Position numbers and translations under genes: made by a program. Positions 21,199 to 34,569 of a DNA stretch of 64,000 bases are shown in pieces. Under the pieces are notes generated by a model. That model ran no database searches. It was given only the letters and a program-made list of their open reading frames with translations, and was not told where the DNA came from. The first letter of the stretch is position 1. Each line of letters begins with the position of its first letter. This DNA is from Hyalella azteca. Its lineage: Eukaryota; Arthropoda; Malacostraca; Amphipoda; Hyalellidae. The stretch is from contig NW_025931866.1 of assembly GCF_000764305.2 (NCBI RefSeq), positions 186,001-250,000 on the forward strand, read 5' to 3'.

Positions 21199-21532
21199 GT
21201 GGGTCTGGATGACCCACTTTGATTAGTCAACCGCGTCCGAATATCGATGGACTTATGACTCACTTGCCCGATTTGTGAGTCATACTGGCCCTTTAAATTT
21301 CAGGTATGACTCACTTGTGTCGTCAAATTGCTTTTGACACCAACCGTAGCATGGATGCGTAGGGAGTATTTGGGCGTCAGAGTGATTTAACGCCACAAGT
21401 GAGTTATACCTGAAATTTAAAGGGCCGGAAATAGGTCAGTATGACCCACTAATGGGGCAAGTGAGTCGAAAAAGTGCATCGATATTTGGACGCGGTTGAC
21501 TCATCAAATTAGGTCATACAGACGCACCCATT
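21199..21532. mobile_element. Fold-back element (MITE-like) in the SGSH 3' region
   Basis: A near-palindrome of about 330 bp. The left arm (about 21199-21335) is matched by the reverse complement of the right arm (about 21395-21532) over nearly its whole length, including AGTCAACCGCGTCC, ATATCGATG and CCCTTTAAATTTCAGGTAT. A centre of about 60 bp is unpaired. It contains no coding sequence. It lies about 190 bp past the SGSH stop, so it probably sits in or next to that gene's 3' UTR. No clear target-site duplication was seen. Confidence 0.75.
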
Positions 21533-21720
21533 TCTCTCAGTGCATGGCCAACGTAATGAGAGCTTCAACTTGAAGTTCGCTCCTCGCCAGAGTGGGCAAT
21601 AGGAATTTTTTTCGCCCATTAGTCACGATTTGGCGACAAGCTGGCGCTATCGGGGCTAGAAGGGATATTTGATTCATGAATCTTCGTGAAACTATAACTA
21701 GATTTCGAAGGGGCGCACCA

Positions 21721-23456
21721 TCATAATCCATTGTACAATGGGAAACACTGATGCTCATCCGCATAATCTCCAGAATCCTGTAGTACTCCACCAGGTGAAC
21801 AAAGCCATGGATCTTGCGTGATGTTTTGCCACTTGTGAAGGTGGTTGAAAAGTTTATGGAACACCTTTTTGTAGTGAGGATTGTCAGCCATGTTATTCTT
21901 CTCAGTGAAATCAATTTTTAAATCAAATAACTCGAACTGAGGCCTGTAGTAGTAGTCATCTAAAGTTTTATACCATGGCAGATCATCTGCAAGGCTTCGA
22001 TTTAAAATATCTTGGAAAACATCGGAAATAAAGAAATCCTGGTCGATTGGAAAAGGCATCCTGTGCGCCAGGTTATGGATGAGTTTGAAACGAGCGGTGC
22101 GAACGCTTCTCATGGGATAATACATGGTAACCTCGTGTAAATTGTGGCTGGCGTAGATGTATTTGTGATTGAACCATGTGGTGTTTACGTCATCTCTTAG
22201 GAGTGTCCTTCCGGTTAGGGTCACTGTCATATTATAATAAAACATTGTGTAGTTCAGATAACTTATGTTAAACCAATCTAGAACAGTAGGAACTATGTCA
22301 AGTAGTGATGTTAATTCGTTAGTTCTTGTGTTCCACGAGTTTTGATCTCTAGGGGACGAGACTATCAACGGGACCTGCAGGCCGGGTTCGTACGTGTTTG
22401 TCCGACCATTTGGATAAGGCGAGCCATTGTCGGACGTGAAGAGAATTAGAGTTTCTTCTAAAGCTCCCGCTCTCTCCAATTCTTGCAGAACTACTCCGAC
22501 TCCTTGATCCAGACGAGATATCGTTGTGTACTGAGCTGCAAGATCTTCCCGAGCTACTGGTGTGTCTTGGACGTAGTAAGGTACATGAACTTGATCAGCT
22601 TCATAAGCAACAGGAGTCCAATCCGGAATCGTCCCCATCTCAGGATCTCCATTCCCAAATTTTTCGCAGAATTGTCCAAATTCAGGATTAGTGTGACCAC
22701 ATCTATGTGGGTCGTGAAACCCAACGTATAAGAAAAATGGGCGAGAATCATTCACTGAAAGAAATTCTCGCACCTTATCTCTGATCAAGGTGATATTTCG
22801 ACCAACCTGCATAATGGGATAATGTTCTTCAGTTACTTCGTAGTCAAATTTGTAAACATCATTTGGCCCGACGTGTTTTTTGCCTATAATTCCAGTTCTA
22901 ATCCCGCTGTCACTCAATATGTTGGAAATCGTTTTAACTTGAGTGAACGATTGGAAGTTGTGGTAGCCTTGATGAAGACCATACATGCCATTCTGATGGG
23001 GTGGCAGCCCTGTTAAGATGGACGCCCTGCTGGGGGAGCAGCTGCTGACGACGGTCCAAGTCTTCTCGTGTACGACACCCCGACGCGCCAGGGACATCAG
23101 GTGCGGCGTCTTGCAGGCATCCATTCCATAGAGCTGTAAAAAAATATCAAATTTTTTTGCTCTAAATCGGTGAATCAAATATCATTTGTTTAAATTATAG
23201 CTACAAGTTTTTTGCCCTATATTCTACAGCTAGCTGGTATAAGTTTTTAATAATACCGTTCTCAAATTGTGATCTCAGTGACATTAGTACAAATTACAAG
23301 GGAAGTTTTGGCCTTCTTGTTAAATGCATTTGTTATGAATTATTTTCGTACCTCAGTTTCGATCCCCAAATCGTCAGCCAGTAAGATAACCACGTTTCCC
23401 AGAATTTGCTGAGAAAGAGTCATTAGTAGAACTATTCGAATTGTGATTCGAAGCAT
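21721..23456 (-). CDS. Heparan N-sulfatase (N-sulphoglucosamine sulphohydrolase)
   Basis: Two coding exons, 23352-23456 and 21721-23133, joined in phase 0, give 505 residues; human SGSH has 502. The enzyme removes N-sulfate from glucosamine ends of heparan sulfate in the lysosome. The first exon carries a signal peptide (MLRITIRIVLLMTLSQQILG) and the metal-binding LADD (Asp28-Asp29). The second carries the sulfatase signature CSPSRASILTG, with Cys67 as the residue converted to formylglycine, then GIIGKKHVGP, FHDPHRCGH and FTSDNG, all typical of this family. The C-terminal subdomain (MPFPIDQDFF, DPWLCSPGGVL) also follows SGSH closely. A strong acceptor (TTTCTTCTTTTTCCAG) at 23476 shows that the exon with the ATG is preceded by a 5' UTR exon. 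Sequence similarity runs from end to end, so the assignment is firm. Confidence 0.97.
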
Positions 23457-24701
23457 TGCGTTTATCTTTGAAAAACTGGAAAAAGAAGAAATAAGTAAAA
23501 AATATCGTTCTTAGCTGAATTTGCTGAAGTACCCTCATGGGGAATCAATTAGCGTGAATGACTAGCGACTCATATCTTTAGGCAAATTCATGGACATGAT
23601 TATTCGAGATATGTTCTATTTTTTTTTATTTGCGCATAGAATCGAACATTAAAACGATTGCACTTAACTATGTGATACTGATTATCCAACCGCAAGAATT
23701 AAAATGCTTACAGCCTCAATTTTCATTCAAAATCGCGAGAGGATTACATCAATAAAAGCTGCAGGTAAATAATTTTTATATAGTATAATTGTTGACAAAG
23801 AAATGCCCGGGTTCGTCAGCCCTAGCTCGCCGCTTCAATTGCGAACAATTGCTGCCTATTGCTGGTAATCTCTACGTGTCAGCGACGTCATTTGGCTGTG
23901 TCGTTTGACCGTGAGAAATGCATGCTGCGATTTATGATTGAGATCGTTCACAATGAAAGGAGAATTATGTTCAGGGATTTGTGAATAATAAAATAGTCAG
24001 AGAAGCTAAAAAATATAAAGCTCGAGTGAGGTACGTATAGCTGGAGTTGCAGCGGGACCAACCATTATTAGTTGGTGTTTAGTTGGTAAGTAGTTTTAAG
24101 ATTCTTTTGAAATACTGAAAGGAAGTCGCACTTCACAACATACTGGATCTCTTTCACTGCACAACATATACTGAAACACATGATACCAGTTTAAGCTGTG
24201 CCGTCTAATAATATTCAAACATGCGAATGGATAATGTAATAATTTGCATATATTTTGCAATTCATACGATTAATTGCAGCTAATAAATTCTTTTTGCGGT
24301 GCGCAATTTTGTTGTGTAGAGATTTGAGTTGATTCTTTCCATTGTTTAAATAAATACCATTGGTTTTCTAATTATCAAATTGTTTTACTGTTTAAATGAA
24401 ATTATCGAGGGGTGAGCAAATCTATTAGTCCTCAAGTTTTTGCTCAGTATTCAATGACACTAATTCACTGTGAATTGTCGTAGTGAATTGTCGTACTATT
24501 CTGTGTTACGATGCATTATTATCTTGTAACTAATTATTTCTCGATTTTAGTTACGAATTACGAATTAACTGCACGAAGCGAAACTAAATGACTATGCAAC
24601 GGAGGATAATGATTGTAGAAGCTTAGCATTGACTAAAGAAAATTGAATAATAAAATAATAACTACTGCAATCGCGAATCATATTGAACATACGAAACATA
24701 C

Positions 24702-24735
24702 CTTGTACAAATTTCAGTTGCAATTTCTCGCCCAT
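24702..24735 (-). CDS. Small upstream coding start, possibly a uORF in the SGSH leader
   Basis: On the minus strand ATAACAATGG opens MGEKLQLKFVQ and runs straight into a consensus donor (G/GTATGT) at 24701. The region before it is GC-richer and looks like a 5' leader. The next acceptor downstream on this strand is that of the SGSH first coding exon (23475). If joined, the frame continues VFQR and stops five bases before the SGSH ATG, making a 15-codon upstream ORF. Alternatively it is the first exon of an unrelated gene whose other exons I do not see. Confidence 0.4.
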
Positions 24736-24829
24736 TGTTATGGGTTCGAACGAAAGAAAAACAGTGTTAATGCACCCGCCATCTTCTGACAAGACGAAGC
24801 ATCGTGCAAAAATCACGCCCCTTGATCGT

Positions 24830-26400
24830 CCTTCTGCAGTTTATACTCAATTTTTATGGGTCACATTCAGTTATTTGTAATATTTTATCTTTCATTTGAG
24901 ATTACTTGTCGCGCCCTACAATTTCTGGAAATACTTCATGGCACAAAAGTGATGCAAAACTTTCATATACTCAACACCGAATAAAGGTTGTTATAAAGTA
25001 TAAACAGTGATGCCGATCAGCATTTAATCTTGCGCCAGGCATCGCATGCGGAAATTTCGTCTCTAAATTATATTCAAATCGAATATCATTTAAAGAGTGG
25101 AGCTTTTCTCGAGCCATCGAGGTAACCACTTCTCTTCAATAAATAAATAAAATATAAACAATACAACTAATGTATTATGGCGCGTCTAAGTGTGCATGAA
25201 GTCATCGTTCTTTTTAGTGCAGAGAGTAACATTACACTGCTCGCTATAATTCATTCTGCGTAGGTGAGGGATCAACTTTTGTTCAAATAATGAATAATTA
25301 CAATTAATTCATCTAAATTTAACAAATTATCCATGTGAGAGTGGACCGAAACATTGTATTAAAACCTCAGTGGTATAATAGGGGACTAAATTGGCAGCTC
25401 CCTATTGTATAACTCTTAATTCAAATGCATGCAATGAAGCAAACTGTCTTCATTGGCACAGCAAACGTTGAACCTGCCAGTCGTCTCTCTGCTAGTATAC
25501 TGCGCAGGCAAGCTTGGGACAGAGGGTAGCTGGCTCTCATATTTCGCCTCCTTTTCCCCTCGTATCCCACCACAGGCTTCCCTCTGCCTGCCCGCCATCC
25601 GCCCCTCACTTGATTAAGACTTCCTCCAAGGGTAAGCCGGTCAAATTAATCACTTCCCCATAGAACGCCAGTGGCAGACAAACACGCTAAAAGCTTTCGG
25701 TAATCATTTAAAGTTTAGGACAACGTGTCCTAAAATTTGGCAATAAGTTGTGCCTAATCAATTGAATTGGAGGTTATGAACGATTTTAGGAGCCACTGTT
25801 ATGGTGGGGCTTGGTAGTTTAAATTTCACAGTGTAGTTAATTTCGATTCCACTTTTCAATGGTGATAATCAGGAAGAAATAAGAACATACAACACAAACT
25901 TCGAATCGTTTTCGTGAACTTTTCACGTTTCAGCTTGAACAAATTCAAAAGAGTATATAGCAATTAATAAATCGAACTCATATGAAACAGCTTAAATAGG
26001 AAAATAATGACAACGAAATTGTTATTTATATTAGAGGATTGAAATGCTGAATATGAACAGACTAAACTATCGCGCTTGCACGATTACAGTTGAGAATGAA
26101 GATAAAGGTGCAGTGCATCACCGAGAACAAAATCTGGAGCACACATAAACTTTGGAGCAGATCAACTCCGCTTGACATCAAAAACAAACATAGAATAGAG
26201 ATAAATTGAGAACCAAAAATGTGGACGCAGAATGACCTTCGACTATATATACAATAATATTTAAATATTCGAAAAATTCCTCCAAGATAGTCATGGCTCG
26301 GTAAAATTCCCGATCAGTTATTAAAATATTATAATAGATAAGATGAAACAGCGGTTCAGGACGCGGTGATACTTCAATAAAACCCGCACAAAATTTTACT
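24830..26400. other. Intergenic between SGSH and the four-pass membrane protein gene
   Basis: No exon recognised. A GC-richer patch at 25430-25620 has overlapping short frames on the minus strand with no recognisable product; it may be an old repeat fragment. Confidence 0.5.
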
Positions 26401-26416
26401 CGTGCGCGGAATTCGC

Positions 26417-26422
26417 TTTATT
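26417..26422 (-). terminator. AATAAA polyadenylation signal of the four-pass membrane protein gene
   Basis: AATAAA on the minus strand about 100 bp beyond the stop at 26521, a typical position for the poly(A) signal of that gene. Confidence 0.55.
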
Positions 26423-26520
26423 AGTTTACAGCAAGAGGCCGTATAATCTTATTATAACCTGTTTACTACGAAATAACAATATACACACACATACTTCTCT
26501 CGAAGCAGTAAAATTGCGAG

Positions 26521-29500
26521 CTAAGTTGATCGATTAGCTTTTTTGGCCGCGTTTATTTCGTCTCTGATACTAGTGCATTTGTAAGGCCTTATCTCGATAG
26601 AAAGAGCCTTAGGGGGAACCTCCTTGACATCAGCACTTTTTTCATTTAACTCGACTATTTCTACATCCACTGGTCCTGTTATTTGGCTCTTAGTGACTGA
26701 AGCTTGTGCCATCGCTTCATGTTTCGATTCTGAAAGTTTCTTTTCTTCACTGGGCGATTCAGGTTTCGAAGCTTCGCTGTTCTGGGTTCGGCTTAAAATA
26801 GCGCCTAGAATCTTCTCAAAAGATTTGTTGCACTTGATTGAACCAAAAGATGTTGGTATTGAGGTTTCATCTTTGAGGCTCCGGAAAGAAATTTTGACGT
26901 CTCTTGACTGCTTCGCGGGGACAGGAGAGGAAGATTTTTTTGCACTTAATTCAACCTGTGCAGGCTTAGCAATATTAAGAGTTGAAATTGGGTCTTCTTC
27001 AGCCAATACGGTTTCTCTGGTCAATACTCGATCATTCTTTGCGGATGGAGCATCGTTCTCAATAGTTGTGTCTTTATTCTTGAGGATTACGCTTTTCACG
27101 AACGGGACCTCTCTTGTAATCGAAGAAGTTTCTTCGTTTCTTTTTTTGTCATCGTTTACATTTGGCAGAACTTTACAGTGCCCAGAATCGATTTCATGTT
27201 TTATCGGTTTCGAACTTTCATCTGGAGAATCTGAAATTTGTCCACGATAACTTTCTTTTTTCTTCAAGGGTAAAACTTCTCTGCTAATGCTCTCAGAGTT
27301 CACTTTAAGCATCTCTATCGGTACAGCTACGTCGTCATCTGAAGAAACTTCACTGGGACATGCAGGGTTTGTAGCACTTGTTTCTATAGCTGGGAGATTT
27401 TCGTTTTCAACAATGGTAATAATTTTGAAAACTGCTTCTGTCTTAGCACATACATTTTCAGTGGGAATATTTGTAACCGAACTCTTAAATTCGTCTTTAT
27501 TAGTTTCGTCTGCCGGGACGGATTGCGTGGATAGACGAGCAACTATTGCAGCACTTGACTCTCCTTCAGAAAGTTTTTTGTCGATTTGTGAGTGAATGTC
27601 CGACGGAGCCTTCGTAGAACTTGAATCAGATGCAAATACATCACGAGTTTCGATGTTACTTACAGAAGGACTTAAATCGTTAGCGCTAACATTAGCTACA
27701 CTTCCATCGATGCTAGAAACGCCACTGTCAGTAGACGGAACATCAATTCCGGTGGCCATGTCGGTCGCAATGCTCGCGTCATCACGTAATGATGGAGTCG
27801 TGGTGATGGAGTCATCATCTGGCTCAGAGCGAGTCGGTTTTTCATCAATTTTTGCAGCTGTCACCCTAAATTTTGTAGAGCGCTTTTTTGGATTTCTGGA
27901 GGTTTTGGGTGGAGTAGGAATCTCCGGATCTGCAGTCGGTAGTTTGAACAACTCTTCGTTTTTGGTCAATGAGGATTTTTTCAGTTCCACACTTTTCACC
28001 TCCTTTTCACAACTATCATTTTCAGCAGGCGATGTTGCCCCGTTTTCAGTTATTACTGGAATTGGGGGTGGCTTCCTATCTTTCCTTTTCCTGCGCCGGG
28101 ACGGACTGACGAGACAACTCCTGACTGGCTCAGGTGTAGTAATAATTTTTGTTGTCGGGTCTTTATTTACTTCTCCATCAAGTCTAATTTTAAAACTAGC
28201 CATGCCTTCTTCCCATGCGTTGCGTTCCTCCGCTTCGTCGTAGCATTGTGATGGGCATAAACTGCCTCTCCTCTGTTTTCCAGGCCTTTTGAGAAGATTG
28301 CGAAGATCATTCTTAAAAATTAATTTTGGTTTGAAAAAATCTTTCTTTGATGCTGTAGGGGGTTTGTTCCCCGGTTGTCCAAACTTTGCATGATATTCCA
28401 AATCCCTCTGTAATGAAGAAGGAAAATTTACTTCGCTAAAAGATCTCGTGTTTCGTTGGCGGCTTCTTATCCAAGCCAGTTCTGATGGGTCAATAATGTG
28501 GGCAGAAAGAGGGGAAAAAGTCTTAGCACCGAGAACCAGAGAAAGCGGTTCTTTGAATTCGACCGATTTCATCGATGTTCGCCTGTTTCCTTTGGATGAC
28601 ACCGAACCCTTCCTGGATAGCGATGATGAAGAAGAGTCGGAATCAATTTCGTTTGACTTTGGTGCATCGATGGGAGACGAAGACTGTGACGGTGAATTCG
28701 ACGAGCTGCTCATGGTGGCAGGGTCATTCCCACTTATAGTGGGCACCGAAGGGGATTTTTCATCGGAAAGCTCCTTTTTATTTGCGTCTGTTTTTCCAGA
28801 AGCCGCCATTTCGTTACGTGTTGCGATCTCCATAGGGGACGGCTTGGTGCTTCCTAATGTTCCGCTCGACTCGCAGAGAGAAGGGGATGCGTTCCTGCAA
28901 CACACAATGAATTAGAGTTTTTTGTTTTGATTTGAATTAGTCTTCAGCCCATATTAGGACAAGATGAACCGTAGTATGACAGACTTAATATCGTTTTGAG
29001 TGTTTCCATAAAACCATGACATTTTTGTGTACCGATGATAGTAAGATATATAATTTTACAGGGTGACGACTTGCACAACAACCAAATTCATAGAGGATGA
29101 ACATTGAAGCCACATGGTGGCGCTGTTGCAAATTCTAAAGTATTTTCTAAGATTATTTTAGGAAATTAACATGAACGTTATGGTCACATCGAGTCATTAT
29201 GACGATCATGTTACCTGATCGATATGGGGTCTGCCTCGCACGTCTTGGAGAGATACCTGGAGACCCGCTCGCGGTAGTCCATGGAGTGGCGCGACGAAGG
29301 ACGCTCTGCTGTGCTCTGTAGCAGCTCGGGGTGCGACTGAAATGTAATGAACTCTGTGAACATGCGCCCTCATGTCGCAACCCGGCCATGAATCATAATA
29401 AGGTATGTTGGTGAGGGTGCAAAAAGCGAAATACTTGAGGATAGAATGTGATTTTTTATCAAGCCATGAAGATTTCGAACTCGCAATATCATGACTGAAT

Positions 29501-32500
29501 CTAATGGAATTCAGACGTGAAAGTCAATGTTGTAATTCTGATCCTTTTACAGTCTCGTAATTGATATGAATTGATTTTTAAACATAGTGTATTTAGCGTG
29601 AATGACTAGTTAATATTGCGATGATATAATCAACCATTCCACAATACCTGAACTTCAATAAAACGGATCCTGAAGAATGAGAACATAATTAATAGAAATT
29701 TGTAAATGTTTTGTTGTCGAATGATGTTCCGCCTTTGTATTGCTAGACTGGCACGCGGTGTATTCGATTTTTCCAAGTAAGTATAATTAATAAGTGAGTA
29801 AAATAGCGAATAATAAATGATAGAAATTAGAACAATTGTTAGAAGAAATGATAGAAATGATAGAAATTAAATGATAAATGATAGAAATTAGAACAGTGAT
29901 TTAAAAAAAGATAAATAAAAAAGTAGCAACAAAAAGGCTTAGTTTATTAACCAGCCTTGAAAATGCAGAGATAATTAATAAAATAAACAGAATGAAATTC
30001 AATTGAAATCAACAACTGAAAAGCAAGTCAAAACGTGTACATATCCATAGGCCACGTACTACAAGCAAGTGAGTATGATATATGATATATTCTTATAAAC
30101 CAATGGAAAATTAGGGTATAAATAACAAAATTTATATAGATGACAACCTGGGCTAAATTATTAATCTATCATAAGGGAGCACTGAACGAGGCGTTGTAAT
30201 AAGGTTTGTATAATTCAACTAATCCATCAAGACTTTATATATAATATTTATAAAAGACATTCACTGACATTCGAAGCAAAAATAGTGATACAACTCATGG
30301 AAATTGTATTATTTTGGCACAGCATTGCATTTCAGTATTTGATGTAATCTATGCTTGAGTTGCCGAGTTGTATTCAAATTCAATGTTACACTTACAAGTA
30401 TTTCTTTACTATTTTCATTGTGGCGCAGTTGCATCATTCTTTCCGCTCCCAAGCTTCTTACACAAACTCTTTCATTTTCACAGCCTTTATTATACGGAAT
30501 AAGTAAAACATTGCTTATAATTCAAGCATTTGTATCGATAAACTTAAAGAATTGAGTATTTTTTCGGAGAGCGTATTGTGAGGCAGCATTGCGTTGGTGC
30601 ATTAAACGCAAGCGACGTTGAACAAAAGACCGCCTCCCCACAACAGCTTACCAGTGAAGCGTGTGCGGCTACACGCGCTAACGTCGCTTTGTAATGTCGT
30701 CTCTGTGCCGAGCAAATGTTCTCAGACCAACTCGATCTCTTACCTAGATCTCTGTCCTATGTTTTCTTTGTAATGTCGTCTCTGTGTCGAGCAAATATTC
30801 TCAGACCAACTCGATTTCTTACTTAGATCTCTGTGCTATGGTTTCTTTGTAATGTCGTCTCTGTGCCGAGCAAATATTCTCAGACCTACTCGATCTCTTA
30901 CCTGGATCTCTGTGCTATGTTGTCCAGCATTTGTACATTTTCACTTCTTTAGAGAGAATATGAGGCAAATAATCCTTTCAATTCGTCAAAAGACTTTTTA
31001 CCTACCTAATATTTTTCAGATTGATTAACTAATATTTACCTGATTTTTCTCAACTGTTTACCTAATAAATTAAGAAATAATGATTGAGAATAAGATTCTT
31101 AAAATGAATATGAATAAAAATAACATTAATTTTTTACTTCCATGCAAAAAATGTCACTATTCTTCAAGAAAAATTGTCAAAGTTCATTGATAATTGAAGT
31201 TTAACTCGATGAACAATTGGAAAGTGGAATTTAGGTTAAATCTCTTGAATACGTCCCGAGGTTAATTATTTTTTCTCTTATTTTATTGTGAAAATAATGA
31301 CACTGAAATTACATTCAATCTTACCAGACACTTAAATTATTTCAGAACGTATTCGTGATCTGAACCCACAGAACATTTATATTCGAGAACGACTGACCCA
31401 TACATCACTAATGCGCACACTGTAATGAGACCGAACAACTTGAACATGATGAGATTGATGGGTTGAACATGATTCGTGATCACTCACCAGCAGCCGAACA
31501 ATAAAGAATATTTAAGAGCTCGTATAACTACATCAGCCAATCACTGACGGCTTTTACAGCTAAACCCGACAATCACGGACGAGAAATCGGCCGTTAAGTG
31601 TATTTAGGCTCCTGTGTGTACTTAGTCGCTACGCAGGCCTATACAGGGCCGATAAGTGAAACATAGCATTCCTTGTCGTGTACTTGTTCTATAGGAAGTA
31701 AACAATTGAATATGTTCCGTAATTATATGTGCTAGTGATTTAGAATGCTTTTAATTATGTTTATAATAATATCAATACTGAATACAAACAAGAACAAAAT
31801 TAAGTGGATCGCACGCGCATCGCTTAGCCTGACCTGCAGCAGTTGGTAGATGGCAGCTAGGGGCACCGTGCAAGGGACTCCACCTTCAGCGTCCCGATCC
31901 TTTTTATTAAGGGAGGCCTGGGCGGCAAGCTCCTGCTGGAGGAGCTCTTCCCTGCGCGCGGTGGTGAACTCTTGGGCCTGAACACCTCGCCATGACGTCA
32001 CCAGCGACCACAACCCCATCAGGAGCTGAAGTAGGAGACCCACAACTATGTTGCCTATGAGGCTTTGGCTGGGAGGCGTCTTATGGACCCTGAAGAAATT
32101 TAATAACTAGTAAAACAACTTTAAGATACCTAATAACTAATTATTATTCTGATTCATTTTATTCCCTGAAATTTAAACTTTTGGAAGGTCCAGCAAGGTA
32201 TTTATTGAAGTTGTTTATACTTCGCATAAAATTCTGAATTTTTCCAGACTTTATTAGCAGTTGCGATAAAAAGATATGAATAGCAATTTCTAATAATAGA
32301 ACATAAACATAGCATAAAGTAAAGTAAGCATAAAGTAATAAAACATAAACCAAATGTCTGCCACCACTCGCCACTGCGTGAGAAGAAAGTACCGTCACAG
32401 ACACCAACACGTATCAACAACATCGCTCCTGTTCACTCACTCAAAAAACGTCGCACCGACGATTTCTTCTGTTTGCTCTCGGCCGCTGTCGCTGGCGACG

Positions 32501-34569
32501 ACGCGATCGAGCGCGACGTCTTCGTACACGAAGCGGTCCTCGTCGTACGCTGGCGACGCTGTGAGCGCAAGGTAGAAAGTGAGCGCAAGTGCGAGCACCG
32601 AGAGCACAACCACGGCACTCGACGATACAAAGAAACTTTTGATGGCCCAATTCTTGTACCAAATTTTGTGGGCTAGTCCGCCACACACACCCGCCCACAC
32701 ACCCGTCATCCCGCACACCAAGCTCGGCACACAGGTTAGCGCCGCCCACCGGTGAGACCCTGAGGACACAGCCACAAAAATTAAGAAGCGAGATAATGAT
32801 TGAATTTTTAAAGTGAAAATTACTGCATTATGGCGAAAATATCCAGGAAATATTACCAAGAAAAGAAAGGGTAACAAGAAAATGCCGAAATTTATTTATA
32901 AAAATTACTCAAGAGACGTTGAAAGTGAGCACAGCCGCAATTCAGAAATACAAAATCATTTCAAAGAAGGCTGTAATGTTTTTCTAACACGTGCAAAAGA
33001 GATGTTCTCACTGAGAACAAAAGCTTAATTCCTAAATTCTTTCCTCGTTGCCCAATAGATCATCTGAGGACAATTGCCGTTCTCCATTTTTGTGTTCAGC
33101 GGCTCGTTTAAATGTTTATACACAAAGCACGAGGCGGTCATTCACACTCGGCAGGTTGAGAAGCAGTCCGCTATTGAGGAAAATAAGTGTATCTTGATGG
33201 AGGCTTCCGGGCCAGGCGCAGCGGTATTGTAAACGCTCAAACTTCACACGACATTGTTGGATCTGCTGCATTATTTCATGGTAGGTATTACTAAATGGCT
33301 GTTTTTGTTATCCATTAGTGTCTGTCTTGCGTAAACAATTTAGGAGTCGGCATCACGATTTATCTTGTGCAACTGTCATAGTTTATTTATCAGTTAAGAT
33401 ATTGCTACGTTTTTTATTGAACAGCCGGAATTTTGTCACGCTTTATCATCATATTGACTGGCGTAAGGGAACAACCGGGATATTATGTCGTGAGTTCTAA
33501 TTTCTTACACAGCTGCTTGATATTGTCTTATACATTCGGTATTATTATTGAACAGGTTGGTGTATAAGCGCACCAAGCATCATTCTTTAGACGTTATGAA
33601 TTCTCACACAATTGATATTATTGCCAATCTGTAAAAATGCTCTTACAAATCTAATAACTAAGAAGCCAGTTAGTGCCTCATACAAGCAGGTTTATTCTGA
33701 AGCCGGTAAAATGTCTCGCGCTACCGGTTGCTTGTACAATGCGTTGTTTCACGTTGTACAGCCGGTTGGGTGGAGCAGCAATTGTTCGCGATACAAAGAT
33801 TGACTGAAGACACAAGAGTGAATAAAAACACCCAAACAAAGAGGCTCCGAGTTCATCGTGGTCTGAAATGAACTCCCGCAATGAACTGTGCTTCGTATCC
33901 CGAAGAGTTCTTAGCACTATGCTTGGGTGGCCGGAAGGTCGGAAGGGCTTGCGGTATCACACGAGGCTGTGATTTGGGCTCAGGAACCATAGCGCGAATG
34001 GACAAACACAGTGGGGCTTCAATTAATTCAACCGGAGTTATAGTTTACATTTCGTAAATCGACCCGACCACAATAATGCCTACATTGGATTCAAACATTT
34101 GATCTTAAATAATGAAAAATGCAATCATTGCGTCGATTGCAACCAAAAATAAAAACTGTATTGACGTTTGATTACTTAGCAGAAATGCAACCCTCAGAAA
34201 AAGTACGGACAAAAACAATTAACCTCTAAAATACTGCATGAAAACTACTAATAGAAAGACCACGATAACAAAGAACTCACCGATGACGCCGAAAACAAAG
34301 AGCAGCAGCCCCAGGACGGCGTGCACCACCGCCTGGCCCCTCACAAGGGAGGCCGAGTACTTGATCTCCGAGGGCAGTAAGGGTGAGGGCGGGGGGCTTG
34401 CTTTGGGAGGAAGTGCGTTCAGTTGCCAACGTTTCCCGCCAGGGGCGCCCTGCGTCTCCTTGACCGAAGCCTTGGACGTCATCAGGTCCCACAGGCGCTT
34501 CGACCCTCGGTCCATCTGAGAGCGCGTCCAGTCCACACTCCGACCCAGGACGTCCCGAACGCGAGGCAT
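26521..34569 (-). CDS. Four-pass membrane protein with a long disordered cytoplasmic tail
   Basis: Five exons, 34281-34569, 32441-32759, 31834-32089, 29215-29336 and 26521-28894, total 3360 bp and 1119 residues, with every junction phase matching (1, 2, 0, 2). Hydrophobic helices are predicted at about 78-97, 102-124, 139-162 and 213-234, with a short first loop, an intermediate second loop and a loop of about 50 residues between helices 3 and 4. This layout recalls CD20/MS4A or sarcospan-like tetraspanners, but I cannot name the family. From about 235 on the protein is hydrophilic: a basic/glutamine-rich segment, then RHSMDYRERVSRYLSK, then about 790 residues in one exon, rich in Ser, Glu, Lys and Pro, with no cysteine pattern or globular core. 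Basic and proline clusters such as RRRKRKDRKPPPIPV could bind SH3 domains. The ATG at 34569 may be preceded by a UTR exon, since CTTCCTCAG lies just before it. Function unknown; plausibly a membrane scaffold. Confidence 0.75.
30687..30919. repeat. 79-bp tandem repeat, about three copies
   Basis: The units begin at about 30687, 30766 and 30845 with TTTGTAATGTCGTCTCTGTG and are about 95% alike. They lie in the long intron of the four-pass membrane protein gene. No coding role is apparent. Confidence 0.9.

Noticed and set aside
26624..28915. Several long plus-strand open frames (about 100-215 codons) opposite the large tail exon
   Set aside because: They are antisense to the 794-codon minus-strand frame, share its borders loosely and have low-complexity Ser/Phe/Leu composition. 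They are shadows of a stop-poor coding exon.
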